Below are positions 50,784-59,868 of a DNA stretch of 64,000 nucleotides, in pieces. Source of the DNA: Halobacteriovorax vibrionivorans (lineage in GTDB: Bacteria; Bdellovibrionota; Bacteriovoracia; Bacteriovoracales; Bacteriovoracaceae); the NCBI RefSeq assembly GCF_003346865.1, contig NZ_QDKL01000001.1:124001-188000 (forward strand), written 5' to 3'. The notes beneath the pieces were generated by a model, which was given only the letters and a program-made list of their open reading frames with translations, was not told the origin of the DNA and searched no databases. Every line of letters begins with the position of its first letter. Position 1 is the first letter of the stretch. A program made the translations under genes and the position numbers.

Positions 50784-51080
50784 TTATTGTTCTGAACGGC
50801 AGATATCATCGCCATATCTCATACAATCACCACTTGTATCACGTCTTTCACAACGCTTAATACAAGTCGCATCATAACCACAATAATCCTGTCCGTAACG
50901 CATGCAATCCCCATCAAAGCTTCTTCTAGTACAATGAGGGACACATCTCCATTCACGATCTTGTGGTGGCCTTCCATCTACAGAGCAAAAGTATCTCTGG
51001 CCATCAATAGTTACAGTTACTTCTGCAAAGACGAAGCCTGCAGAAAGAATAAAAAATAGAGCTAGTATTAGTTTTTTCAT
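50784..51080 (-). CDS. small cysteine-rich secreted protein with a duplicated motif
   Basis: 98 residues from ATG 51080, which starts a clear signal peptide MKKLILALFFILSAGFVFA; AGAG lies just upstream. The mature part carries about ten cysteines and a repeated unit, RRSFDGDCMRYGQDYC and RRDTSGDCMRYGDDIC, about 26 residues apart. Disulfide-stabilised secreted protein; function unknown. The longer frame to 51146 would bury the signal peptide and is not used. Confidence 0.72.
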   Translation of the reverse strand: MKKLILALFFILSAGFVFAEVTVTIDGQRYFCSVDGRPPQDREWRCVPHCTRRSFDGDCMRYGQDYCGYDATCIKRCERRDTSGDCMRYGDDICRSEQ

Positions 51081-51187
51081 ATCTCTATTTGAGCGCATTA
51101 GAAACAATATGTTTAGACGGGCCGCATATAAAGTTATGAATGACACTTTAACTCAGTCATTTTATATTGAGCAAAAAGGAGATCAAA

Positions 51188-52081
51188 ATGGTTTCAGATA
51201 TTTTTGACGCAAGTGCTTGGAAAGAAGTTGAAGGTTTCGACTTCAAAGATATTACTTATCATCGTGCTGTCGACCAAGGGACAGTGAGAATTGCTTTCAA
51301 TCGCCCAGAATGCCGCAACGCATTTAGACCACAAACAGTGGATGAGCTCTATCGAGCTCTTGATCACGCAAGAATGTGGAGTGATGTAGGTGTTGTACTG
51401 ATTACTGGAAACGGACCTTCACCAAAAGATGGTGGATGGGCGTTCTGCTCAGGTGGAGACCAGAGAATCAGAGGTAAAGATGGTTATAAATATGTTGATG
51501 GTGATGGAACTCCTGATCCGGCCAAATTAGGTAGACTTCACATCCTTGAAGTACAAAGACTCATCCGTTTTATGCCTAAGGTTGTAGTGGCCGTAGTCCC
51601 TGGCTGGGCAGTAGGTGGTGGACACTCACTTCATGTTGTTTGTGATATGACAATTGCTTCTAAAGAGCATGCAATCTTTAAACAAACTGATCCAGATGTT
51701 GCTTCTTTTGATTCAGGTTATGGATCTGCTTATCTTGCACGTCAGTGTGGACAAAAGCGTGCACGAGAAATTTTCTTCTGTGGATTTAACTACAGTGCTG
51801 AAGAAGCATTCCAAATGGGAATGGTAAATAAAGTTGTTCCACATGCTGAACTTGAAAAAGTTTCACTTGAGTGGGCAAAAGAAATGAATTCGAAATCTCC
51901 AACAGCAATGCGTATGCTTAAATTTGGATTCAATCTTCTTGATGATGGTTTAGTTGGTCAGCAACTCTTTGCCGGTGAGGCAACAAGACTTGCCTACGGA
52001 ACAGAAGAGGCAAAAGAAGGCCGCGATGCTTTCGTTGAAAAACGTGATCAGGATTTCTCTCAATTTCCTTGGCATTATTAA
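51188..52081 (+). CDS. menB: 1,4-dihydroxy-2-naphthoyl-CoA synthase
   Basis: 297 residues from ATG 51188, with GGAG six bases upstream. MenB closes the naphthoate ring in menaquinone synthesis. Crotonase-fold features: ITYHRAVDQGTVRIAFNRPE, FCSGGDQRIRG (oxyanion hole and the SGGDQ typical of MenB), VAVVPGWAVGGGHSLHVVCD (cut), TDPDVASFDSGYGSAYLAR with the MenB-specific Asp, and the C-terminal FSQFPWHY. Other men genes are not in the window. Presence implies menaquinone-based respiration. Confidence 0.95.
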   Translation: MVSDIFDASAWKEVEGFDFKDITYHRAVDQGTVRIAFNRPECRNAFRPQTVDELYRALDHARMWSDVGVVLITGNGPSPKDGGWAFCSGGDQRIRGKDGYKYVDGDGTPDPAKLGRLHILEVQRLIRFMPKVVVAVVPGWAVGGGHSLHVVCDMTIASKEHAIFKQTDPDVASFDSGYGSAYLARQCGQKRAREIFFCGFNYSAEEAFQMGMVNKVVPHAELEKVSLEWAKEMNSKSPTAMRMLKFGFNLLDDGLVGQQLFAGEATRLAYGTEEAKEGRDAFVEKRDQDFSQFPWHY

Positions 52082-52093
52082 GTTATATAAAAC

Positions 52094-52120
52094 GAGGGCC
52101 TCCGTGCCCTCTTATTTCTC
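52094..52120 (+). terminator. probable terminator of menB
   Basis: GAGGGC (52094-52099) and GCCCTC (52106-52111) form a 6-bp GC-rich stem followed by TTATTTCTC. It lies 13 bases after the menB stop and ends at the stop of the convergent lipoprotein gene. Confidence 0.6.
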
Positions 52121-54276
52121 TAATTCCATGAGAACATAATTGAACGATATTCTTTAGAACGATTTAGGCCCATATCAACAGCGACAATCCCAATTTGATA
52201 AACACCTTTTAAATCAAAAACTCTTTGTGCTTTATTAATATCGGATAATTCAAACAGAAACATTTCATCAATTAAATCAATATTACTTTTAATAAGATCA
52301 ATTTTATAAAGTCTTACTTCATACCATTGAATGCCTTTTAACCAATCATTTTTAATATAATCACTACAATTGTCATCGACTTCAGAAATTTTAAATTCCG
52401 GTAACATTTTTTTAAATAAAGGTGAATAGTCGACATCTAAAACCTCAATCGGTTGCGGTGGGGTAAAGTCAAAATAAAATCCTTTCGACTCAACAATGAC
52501 AGCACGATCTTTATTACGATTTTGCACTTTTAAAAATAACTGGACTTGACTACACTCTTCATAACCTAGCTTAACTAAATCGCGTCCTCTTATAACAATA
52601 TTTCTCGTTCCCCTTGGAATTGCTTTCCACTGAGCTTGTATATAACTATCTCTAGAATAAATACCATAATCAGTCTCACCACCGACATCACCAGGCTCAT
52701 AATTCCAATATAAAATTACGTCATGATAAAGAGAACCCCATAGAGGAGATGGTGCTTCAATATATAATCGAGAAGGATAATTTGGGAAAATATTATAATT
52801 GATCGTAAAGAGTTGTTTCTCACTCTTTAAGTCTTCAAAAACATCTTCTTCGTATACTTCAAATACATCCTTCCCCCATAAGCGACTAGATTCAAAAATA
52901 AATTGGACCTCTCCTCCAACACAGTCACTCTTCATGGTCTTACCATCTCTTGTATTGGTAATAACGACTCGTCCTTTTCTCAAACAATTACCAGTAAGTG
53001 AGATCGTAGGAGTCTCAAAGAATAAGTCTTTTTTAAATCGATTAATATCTGAAGTATCCACAAAGTTAAAATCAGTATAGAAATTATTAGTCTTGTATTT
53101 TATATAAAAGTCTCTGCATTCAGCATATATCCTCTCCTCTCCTTTTAAACTGAACTCATTACTTTTAACATAAAAACTCCCATCAAAATTCAATGGAATT
53201 GTTTCACCACTGTTTAATATATTTGGATTTTTCGCTGTATAAAGCCTAACACTTCCTTTGAAATAGGTTTTCCCACAAGTCCCACTTACAACCAGTTTTT
53301 TACGTTCACGTATATCGTAAGTTCCCGTGGGAGAATAAAATCTCGGATTAGTTTCAAATAATTGATTATAGACAATGGCAATTTTTGCATTTGAGCGGGC
53401 CCCGTTAGTTTTAAGTCCCTCAACGACAACTATTCTAAACGACCTATTCTTCCCCTGCCCTACCAAGTACTTATCAAAGACGTATTTAAATCTTTTATTA
53501 TCACAAGCAACTTGCTCTCCTTCGATACTTATAAAATCAAATTCACCACAGCTACCACTTATCGATGCTTCTTCATCACTAAGTGGTATCATTTGTTCAT
53601 CTAAAGTAATCGAATTCATAATATTTTGGTATTCAACATTTATTCTTATTGGCGAGGAACTATTTCCGTAAGGATCCACTTGATACAGAGAGAAAATGAT
53701 CTGACTTTCATCTGCAATACTATCTTTTAAATACACTGAAGAAATAAACACACCATTAGCACAACCAACAGTTCGAAGAACACTATCAAGATAAGAGCTT
53801 CTTATAAAAACTTTTGCACCTGGCTCGCATCGACCTGAAAAGAAGATACTATTTCCATAACGATAGCCAGGAACAGGAGATGTTAAAATGACACGACTTG
53901 GATTTTTTGTATCAACAAAAGGGACAAGTACATCAATACTTTGATTTAAATGCCTAACCTGAACCCACATCCGTCCTTCAATATCATCCTGAAAGAAGAG
54001 CTTCTTCTCATAAAGCCCATCTTCACAATCTACTGTTTTTGAATCTCCTCTTACTAAGAACTCTGAAGAGAAAGAGACTTTTGCACCGTTTTCACACCCT
54101 CCTGAAATAGTGATTCGCTTACCATTATTTCTAAGAGTTGTGATCTTTGCACTAAAGGTATGCGCTTCTCCAAGAAAGAGCTCATCAATTGAGCTTATAT
54201 CTCGACGAACATCACGACAGGAGTGAATTAATAGGCTTACAAATAATAATATGAATAGCGTCAAAGACAGTTTCAC
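52120..54276 (-). CDS. large lipoprotein with cysteine-paired Ig-like repeats
   Basis: 718 residues. Signal plus lipobox: LFVSLLIHSC (Cys20). At least five strand-rich units begin with a similar 'xxSGxC' strand: ITISGGCENGAKV, IFFSGRCEPGAKV, ASISGSCGEFDFI, LVVSGTCGKTYF and ISLTGNCLRKGRV. Each is followed 25-40 residues later by a second Cys in most units, suggesting an intradomain disulfide as in bacterial Ig-like surface domains. The last 250 residues are a different beta-rich region. Surface adhesin or structural lipoprotein is the inference. The start is GTG 54276, without a clear ribosome site. Convergent with menB. Confidence 0.7.
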   Translation of the reverse strand: MKLSLTLFILLFVSLLIHSCRDVRRDISSIDELFLGEAHTFSAKITTLRNNGKRITISGGCENGAKVSFSSEFLVRGDSKTVDCEDGLYEKKLFFQDDIEGRMWVQVRHLNQSIDVLVPFVDTKNPSRVILTSPVPGYRYGNSIFFSGRCEPGAKVFIRSSYLDSVLRTVGCANGVFISSVYLKDSIADESQIIFSLYQVDPYGNSSSPIRINVEYQNIMNSITLDEQMIPLSDEEASISGSCGEFDFISIEGEQVACDNKRFKYVFDKYLVGQGKNRSFRIVVVEGLKTNGARSNAKIAIVYNQLFETNPRFYSPTGTYDIRERKKLVVSGTCGKTYFKGSVRLYTAKNPNILNSGETIPLNFDGSFYVKSNEFSLKGEERIYAECRDFYIKYKTNNFYTDFNFVDTSDINRFKKDLFFETPTISLTGNCLRKGRVVITNTRDGKTMKSDCVGGEVQFIFESSRLWGKDVFEVYEEDVFEDLKSEKQLFTINYNIFPNYPSRLYIEAPSPLWGSLYHDVILYWNYEPGDVGGETDYGIYSRDSYIQAQWKAIPRGTRNIVIRGRDLVKLGYEECSQVQLFLKVQNRNKDRAVIVESKGFYFDFTPPQPIEVLDVDYSPLFKKMLPEFKISEVDDNCSDYIKNDWLKGIQWYEVRLYKIDLIKSNIDLIDEMFLFELSDINKAQRVFDLKGVYQIGIVAVDMGLNRSKEYRSIMFSWN

Positions 54277-54312
54277 AATAACTGTTTCGACGCTCTATCT
54301 AAATATTATAAG

Positions 54313-54666
54313 TTAAAATTGGTTAAACAATGCAGTAAGGATAAGAAGGAGGATTAAGTTGCCAAAGAATATTGCGTCTCTAAAACTCATCGTCATATTT
54401 AATGCTTTAACGATTTCACTTTTTGAAGGAGATTTTTTAAACTTTGATTGGAGCTGTTTAAATAGGCCTCCTTCAACGCGCTTTTTAAAATAATCATCTT
54501 TAAAGAATGCAATCCTTAACCCGATAATTAAGCAAATAAAATAAAGCCATAAATTTGAAATACCTAGCTCATCAGCAAAGTAATAAACGATAAGCATCGG
54601 TATTTGAACAACAATTAAATAGACAAGTATTGTCGTTAAGTTATTTTTTAAAGCGATAGCAACCAT
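54313..54666 (-). CDS. small integral membrane protein, unknown function
   Basis: 117 residues with three predicted membrane helices (about 12-30, 39-54 and 98-114) and a basic loop (DDYFKKRVEGGLFKQLQSKFKKS, shown in part). No family recognised. Its ATG overlaps the stop of pepD by one base, so it is translated from the same message. Confidence 0.65.
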   Translation of the reverse strand: MVAIALKNNLTTILVYLIVVQIPMLIVYYFADELGISNLWLYFICLIIGLRIAFFKDDYFKKRVEGGLFKQLQSKFKKSPSKSEIVKALNMTMSFRDAIFFGNLILLLILTALFNQF

Positions 54667-56096
54667 CAGATAAGCCTCTTAATTACTTCTAGGAAAAGTA
54701 CCCAAGTTTTTTCAACTGAAGAAATTGAAACTTGCTCATCAGGTGAATGTGCACCTGTAATATTAGGTCCAAAACTAATCATATCCACATCAGGCATTGC
54801 TTTTGATAAAATACCACATTCTAGCCCAGCATGGATTGAAGAGATTTTTGGCTCACTTCCTCTTAAATCTTTATATACTTCATTTGTAATGGTTAGAATT
54901 TTTGAGTCTGGATTAGGTTTCCAACCAGGATAAGCTCCTTCAAGCTTTGCTTTTGCTTGAAGATCTTTTTGTGCATCAATCATTTCTTGAGCAAATGCAT
55001 CTCTTGCACTTTCATTAGAGCTTCTAATTAGATTTGCCATCGCAAAGTTTCCATCTTCTAGCGTAATCACCCCAAGATTTGTTGATGTTTCAACAACACC
55101 CTTAAAGTTTTGATCCCAGGCCTTCACGCCATGGAAACAATTCTTTATTGCTGCGACAATTTTATTTGAATCTTCTATCGATAGGCCTTTTTTACTTTCA
55201 GCTTCAATTTTATTAACTTCAAAATTTATATTTGCTTCAATGCTAGAGTGTTTAAGATATAACTCTTCAAGTTTACCTCTTAACTTAGCGACTTCTTCTT
55301 CAGTGGCACTAAACTCAATAAATGCCTCACGAGCAATTGCATTTCGAAGTGTTCCACCTTTTATTGAAATAAGATTTAACTCAACGCCTTCCAAGGCCTG
55401 AGGAATTAATTTATTGGCACTTAATCTTTCAGTATGAATATCAATTCCAGAGTGTCCACCTTTAAGACCTTTTATAACCAATTGGTAAAGCTCAGTCTTT
55501 ACTTCTTGTGTAGAGAATTCTTTTTCAAAGATAAGATCAACTCCACCAGCACAACCGATGATTAGCTCATCTTCTTCCTCAGTATCAAGGTTTAGCATCA
55601 CTTTACCTTCAAAGTGGTGCCCTTTTAGTCCGATCGCTCCGTGCATTCCTGCTTCTTCACAAGCCGTAAAGACACATTCTAAAGGAGGGTGTGGAAGATC
55701 TTTACTCTCAAGTAATCCCATAGCAAAAGCACAACCAATACCATTGTCAGCACCTAAAGTTGTTCCATTTGCATGTATCCAATCTCCATCGATAATTGTT
55801 GTAATTGGATCATTTTTAAAATCATGTGGGTTCCCCTCATTTTTTTGAGCAACCATATCAAGATGTCCCTGAAGAATAACAGGAGCTGATTTCTCTCCTC
55901 CATGTTGTCCAGGTTTTTTGATAATTACATTATTTACATCGTCGCGGTATGTTTCTAGCCCAAGGCTTTTTCCAAAGAGCATAAGAAGAGTTTGAACAGC
56001 TTCTTCATGATAACTTGGTCTTGGAGTATCTAATAATTTTTGAAAATTTGACCAAACTAATTTTGGCTCAATATGATCGACACGTGATTGATTCAT
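54666..56096 (-). CDS. pepD: cytosolic non-specific dipeptidase (aminoacyl-histidine dipeptidase)
   Basis: 476 residues, similar to E. coli PepD (485). An M20-family di-zinc peptidase that hydrolyses many dipeptides. VILQGHLDMVAQKN contains the first zinc His and the Asp, TTLGADNGIG the bridging Asp, FTACEEAGMHGA the catalytic Glu pair and NLDTEEEDELIIGCAGG the following ligand region; ITGAHSPDE near the end supplies the last His. The PepD-type lid domain lies between. It is followed by the overlapping small membrane protein gene. Confidence 0.94.
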   Translation of the reverse strand: MNQSRVDHIEPKLVWSNFQKLLDTPRPSYHEEAVQTLLMLFGKSLGLETYRDDVNNVIIKKPGQHGGEKSAPVILQGHLDMVAQKNEGNPHDFKNDPITTIIDGDWIHANGTTLGADNGIGCAFAMGLLESKDLPHPPLECVFTACEEAGMHGAIGLKGHHFEGKVMLNLDTEEEDELIIGCAGGVDLIFEKEFSTQEVKTELYQLVIKGLKGGHSGIDIHTERLSANKLIPQALEGVELNLISIKGGTLRNAIAREAFIEFSATEEEVAKLRGKLEELYLKHSSIEANINFEVNKIEAESKKGLSIEDSNKIVAAIKNCFHGVKAWDQNFKGVVETSTNLGVITLEDGNFAMANLIRSSNESARDAFAQEMIDAQKDLQAKAKLEGAYPGWKPNPDSKILTITNEVYKDLRGSEPKISSIHAGLECGILSKAMPDVDMISFGPNITGAHSPDEQVSISSVEKTWVLFLEVIKRLI

Positions 56097-56163
56097 AAAC
56101 CTTCCTCATTCAAGTTTTGTTCAATCTACTATGAAGTTCAATTTTAGAAAAGTAGAATCTAGC

Positions 56164-57072
56164 TTAAGCGGCCTCTTCCCCATCTCCACTTTCTTGATCT
56201 TGCCTAATATCCTCTCCAAGTTGAGGGAAACGAGGATGTTTTTGTGCTTCTTCTAATAGATAGACATCAATAATATGAGGTTTCCAACTTAGATAAATAC
56301 CATCTAAGGGATCTAGGCCCATGTTGTCATTGAATAATGGACTTCCTTTCACATCTAAATGAAAGATATCCAATGAGCCCTCTTTTTCAAAGTAATCACT
56401 GAGATTTGAGCCACGGGATAAATAAATCTTTCGAACTGTTGCATCTTTTCCCGTACCTTCTGTATTTAGGATCATATTATAATGATGGTATTCAATGGCC
56501 AAGCTTATCAAGTTGTATTTGAGATCGGGCTTGTCTTCAAAAGACTTTGTATTACCAGTACTTAAATTATGGATTAATTTAACATTCTCAAGGATCGTAC
56601 CACCATATTCTTGGGCGGCCCGCGATCGAGATTTGGAAATTGTAATAGAAGATCTCTTCTTATAACGAAGAAAATCAAATTCAATACCGGCCAAAAAGCC
56701 AGTGCTCATAACATCATTAAGAAGTAAGCTATAGCCAGAGTCTGAAGACATATTGACCATATTAGATAATTTAGATGCACTAATCGTTAGGTACCTCTTG
56801 TGTCCAAAAACGTTCTTTATTTCAATTAAGGCCTTTGTTCCCGCATAGATTTCAATCCAATTGATATTCTTTAGAGTATGCATATGGAGGCTTCCAAAAA
56901 TTCCCGTATCAGGACCCCCTCTTATGACTTCACAATCTAAAGACTGCCTTAATGCCTTTGCAAATTGTAAGATGTAAGAGTTGTGAACATTTATAAACTC
57001 TAATAATTTTTCGTTAAAGAAGATTTGTTCACACAACTTTTCAATTTCTAATTCAAACTCTTGTTTTTTCAT
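56164..57072 (-). CDS. conserved-looking hypothetical protein
   Basis: 302 residues from ATG 57072; not recognised. No signal peptide or membrane helix. The N-terminal part is helical (FELEIEKLCEQIFFNEKLLEF, shown in part), and the middle is beta-rich with WIEIYAGTKALIEIKNV, RYLTISASKLSNMV and ISLAIEYHHYNMIL. The C-terminus is acidic (EDIRQDQESGDGEEAA). A GATAAT six bases before ATG 57072 favours this start over ATG 57090. Monocistronic, divergent from acnB. Confidence 0.6.
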   Translation of the reverse strand: MKKQEFELEIEKLCEQIFFNEKLLEFINVHNSYILQFAKALRQSLDCEVIRGGPDTGIFGSLHMHTLKNINWIEIYAGTKALIEIKNVFGHKRYLTISASKLSNMVNMSSDSGYSLLLNDVMSTGFLAGIEFDFLRYKKRSSITISKSRSRAAQEYGGTILENVKLIHNLSTGNTKSFEDKPDLKYNLISLAIEYHHYNMILNTEGTGKDATVRKIYLSRGSNLSDYFEKEGSLDIFHLDVKGSPLFNDNMGLDPLDGIYLSWKPHIIDVYLLEEAQKHPRFPQLGEDIRQDQESGDGEEAA

Positions 57073-57084
57073 AATGAAATTATC
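57073..57084 (-). promoter_or_regulatory. -10 box giving a leaderless start for the hypothetical gene
   Basis: On the minus strand GATAAT (57084-57079, five of six) is followed by TTCATT and the ATG at 57072. The -35 is not clear. No Shine-Dalgarno. Confidence 0.4.
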
Positions 57085-57174
57085 GACCATGAAAAGATAT
57101 GCAATGAGTTAAAAAAACTTAATTTACGCAACACACCGTAACCTTCTGAAGCCACTAGCAATATGCCCATAAAA

Positions 57175-57204
57175 GTGATAAAAAACATTAATAATTCATA
57201 TAAT
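57175..57204 (+). promoter_or_regulatory. promoter of acnB
   Basis: TATAAT at 57199-57204 with GTGATA (57175-57180) as a possible -35 at 18 bases. The leader is about 40 bases and carries GAGGA before the ATG, a conventional arrangement unlike the leaderless genes. Confidence 0.5.
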
Positions 57205-57248
57205 GTTTAAGAAAGAATTTAACTCTAAATTAAAAAAGTCGAGGATCT

Positions 57249-59813
57249 ATGTCTAATTTTCTAGAAGAGTATCACGCACATGTTGAGGAAAGGGCCAAAG
57301 AAGGTATTCCTCCATTAGCACTTACTAAAGAACAAGCAACAGAAGTTGTAAAACTTCTTGAAACTGAGCCAACACAAGAGCTTTTAGATCTATTAAAAGA
57401 TCGTATCAACCCAGGTGTTGATCCAGCAGCTCAAGTAAAAGCAAGTTTCCTTATTGGAATTACAAAGGGTGCACATACATGTTCACTTATTTCAAAAGAA
57501 TATGCTGTTGAATTACTAGGAACGATGGTTGGTGGCTTCAACCTTCAAGGTCTAGTTGATATTGTTGCAGGCAGTGACGAAGCGCTTGCAAAACTTGCAG
57601 CAAAAGAACTTAAAAACCTTCCACTTGCTGTAAACGTATTTGAAGATGTTAAGAAATTAGCAGATGGTGGCAATGCAATTGCTAAAGAAGTTATTGAATC
57701 TTGGGCAAATGCTGAGTGGTTCACTAATAAGCCACAAATTGAAGAATCAATTAAAACTGTCGTTTATAAAGTAGATGGTGAAATTAATACAGATGACTTC
57801 TCACCTGCTCCATTTGCATTCACTAGAGCGGATATCCCTCTTCACGCAAATGTTATGGGTGGCTCTCTTTTCCCTGAAGGGCCAAAGCAAATTGCAGACC
57901 TTAAAGAAAAGTTTAAGCTTCCTGTTACTTTCGTAGGTGACGTTGTTGGAACTGGTTCTTCAAGAAAATCTGCTTGTAACTCACTTATCTGGTGTATTGG
58001 TGAAGATATTCCATACGTTCCAAATAAGAGACGTGGTGGTGTAATTATCGGTTCAACAATTGCTCCAATCTTCTTTAACACTGCTGAAGATTCAGGTGCT
58101 CTTCCAATTCAAGGAATTGATGTATCGGCACTTACTACAGGAACAATTATTGAAGTTCGCCCACTAGAAGGAAGAATTCTAGATGAAAAAGGTGAAGAGC
58201 TAGCAAAATACGATATCAGCCCTGAGACAATTCTTGATGAATATAGAGCTGGTGGACGTGTTCCATTAATCATCGGTAAAATGCTAACTGATCAAGCAAG
58301 AGCGGCCCTAGGTCAAAATACTGCTAATGAATCAGGAATTTTTGCAAAACCGCATACAACTGAAGCTAAAGATGGACAAGGCTATACTCTTGCTCAAAAA
58401 ATGGTTGGTAAAGCATGTGGAGTTGAAGGAATCCTTCCAGGAACTTCATGTCTTCCAAAAATGACAACTGTTGGTTCACAAGATACAACAGGGCCAATGA
58501 CAAGAGATGAGATGACTGAACTTGCATGTCTTAAATTCAATGCAGACCTAGTTATGCAATCTTTCTGTCACACAGCTGCTTACCCAAAACCAAGTGATGT
58601 TATTACTCATGCTACTCTTCCGACTTATATTCAAGACAGAGAAGGTGTTGCACTTAGACCGGGTGATGGAATTATTCACTCTTGGCTAAACCGTCTTCTT
58701 ATCCCAGACACAGTTGGTACTGGTGGTGACTCACATACAAGATTCCCTCTTGGGATTTCGTTCCCTGCTGGTTCAGGGCTTGTAGCATTTGCTGCTGCTC
58801 TTGGTGTTATGCCACTTGATATGCCAGAGTCTGTTTTAGTTAAATTCAAAGGAAAGTTGCAACCAGGTATCACTCTACGTGACGTTGTAAATATGATTCC
58901 TTATCAAGCAATTCAAGATGGTCTACTTACAGTAGAAAAGAAGAATAAGAAAAATATCTTTGCTGGACGTATCCTTGAAATGGAAGGTCTTCCAGATCTA
59001 AAACTTGAGCAAGCATTCGAGCTTACAGATGCAACTGCAGAAAGAAGTGCTGCTGGTTCAACGATCAAGCTAGGTCGTGAAACAGTTGTTGAATACCTAA
59101 GATCAAACGTTGCTCTTATGGAATCAATGATTGCAAATGGTTTTGGACACAAAGGTACAATCGAGAGAAGAATCAAAGAAGTTAATGATTGGATTGAAAA
59201 TGGTGAGCTAATGGAAGCGGATGCAAACGCTGAATACGCTGCTGTTATTGAAATCGATCTTGATGAAATGAAAGAGCCAATCGTTGCTTGTCCAAATGAC
59301 CCAGATGACGTTAAGAAAATGAGTGACGTTGCAGGTGATAAAATTGATGAAGTTTTCATCGGTTCTTGTATGACAAATATTGGACACTTTAGAGCTGCTG
59401 CAACAGTTCTTGATGGCCAAGGTCAAGCTGATGCAAGACTATGGGTGTGTCCACCAACGAAAATGGATAAAGACCAACTTACTAAAGAAGGTTACTACTC
59501 AAAATTTGCTGCTGCTGGTGCAAGACTTGAAATGCCAGGTTGTTCACTATGTATGGGTAACCAAGCACGAGTTAAAGATGGTGTAACAGTATTCTCTACT
59601 TCAACACGTAACTTTAACAACAGACTTGGTAAAGGTGCTCAGGTTTATCTAGGTTCAGCAGAACTTGCTGCAATCTGTGCAAAACTTGGATACATTCCAA
59701 AGCAAGATGAGTATCTCTCAATGATGGAACCACTTCAAGGTAAGGACGATTCAATTTATCGTTACCTAAACTTTGATCAAATGGAAGGTTTCTCAATTGA
59801 TGCTGACGCTTAA
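57249..59813 (+). CDS. acnB: bifunctional aconitate hydratase 2/2-methylisocitrate dehydratase
   Basis: 854 residues (E. coli AcnB 865). TCA-cycle enzyme converting citrate to isocitrate. AcnB order is visible: N-terminal HEAT-like domain (YHAHVEERAKEGIPPLALT, residues 1-150), swivel domain (GSSRKSACNSLIWCIGE), then the catalytic domains with GTSCLPKMTTVGSQDTTGPM (cut), GGDSHTRFPLGISF, FIGSCMTNIGHFRAAA and CSLCMGNQARV, which supply the [4Fe-4S] cysteines. GAGGA is five bases before the ATG. Strong terminator follows. The coding strand avoids rare codons, consistent with high expression. Confidence 0.97.
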   Translation: MSNFLEEYHAHVEERAKEGIPPLALTKEQATEVVKLLETEPTQELLDLLKDRINPGVDPAAQVKASFLIGITKGAHTCSLISKEYAVELLGTMVGGFNLQGLVDIVAGSDEALAKLAAKELKNLPLAVNVFEDVKKLADGGNAIAKEVIESWANAEWFTNKPQIEESIKTVVYKVDGEINTDDFSPAPFAFTRADIPLHANVMGGSLFPEGPKQIADLKEKFKLPVTFVGDVVGTGSSRKSACNSLIWCIGEDIPYVPNKRRGGVIIGSTIAPIFFNTAEDSGALPIQGIDVSALTTGTIIEVRPLEGRILDEKGEELAKYDISPETILDEYRAGGRVPLIIGKMLTDQARAALGQNTANESGIFAKPHTTEAKDGQGYTLAQKMVGKACGVEGILPGTSCLPKMTTVGSQDTTGPMTRDEMTELACLKFNADLVMQSFCHTAAYPKPSDVITHATLPTYIQDREGVALRPGDGIIHSWLNRLLIPDTVGTGGDSHTRFPLGISFPAGSGLVAFAAALGVMPLDMPESVLVKFKGKLQPGITLRDVVNMIPYQAIQDGLLTVEKKNKKNIFAGRILEMEGLPDLKLEQAFELTDATAERSAAGSTIKLGRETVVEYLRSNVALMESMIANGFGHKGTIERRIKEVNDWIENGELMEADANAEYAAVIEIDLDEMKEPIVACPNDPDDVKKMSDVAGDKIDEVFIGSCMTNIGHFRAAATVLDGQGQADARLWVCPPTKMDKDQLTKEGYYSKFAAAGARLEMPGCSLCMGNQARVKDGVTVFSTSTRNFNNRLGKGAQVYLGSAELAAICAKLGYIPKQDEYLSMMEPLQGKDDSIYRYLNFDQMEGFSIDADA

Positions 59814-59841
59814 TCTCATATTAAATTAGAGATATAAAAGG

Positions 59842-59868
59842 AAGGGAGCTTTTTAGCTCCCTTTTTTT
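59842..59868 (+). terminator. terminator of acnB
   Basis: AAGGGAGCT (59842-59850) and AGCTCCCTT (59855-59863) form a perfect 9-bp stem with a TTTT loop, then a T run to 59868. It overlaps the first base pairs of the convergent gene's stop and may work in both directions. Confidence 0.92.

Noticed and set aside
58913..59359. Serine/isoleucine-rich minus-strand frame of 148 codons inside acnB
   Set aside because: Composition is the expected reverse-frame shadow of a strongly coding gene.
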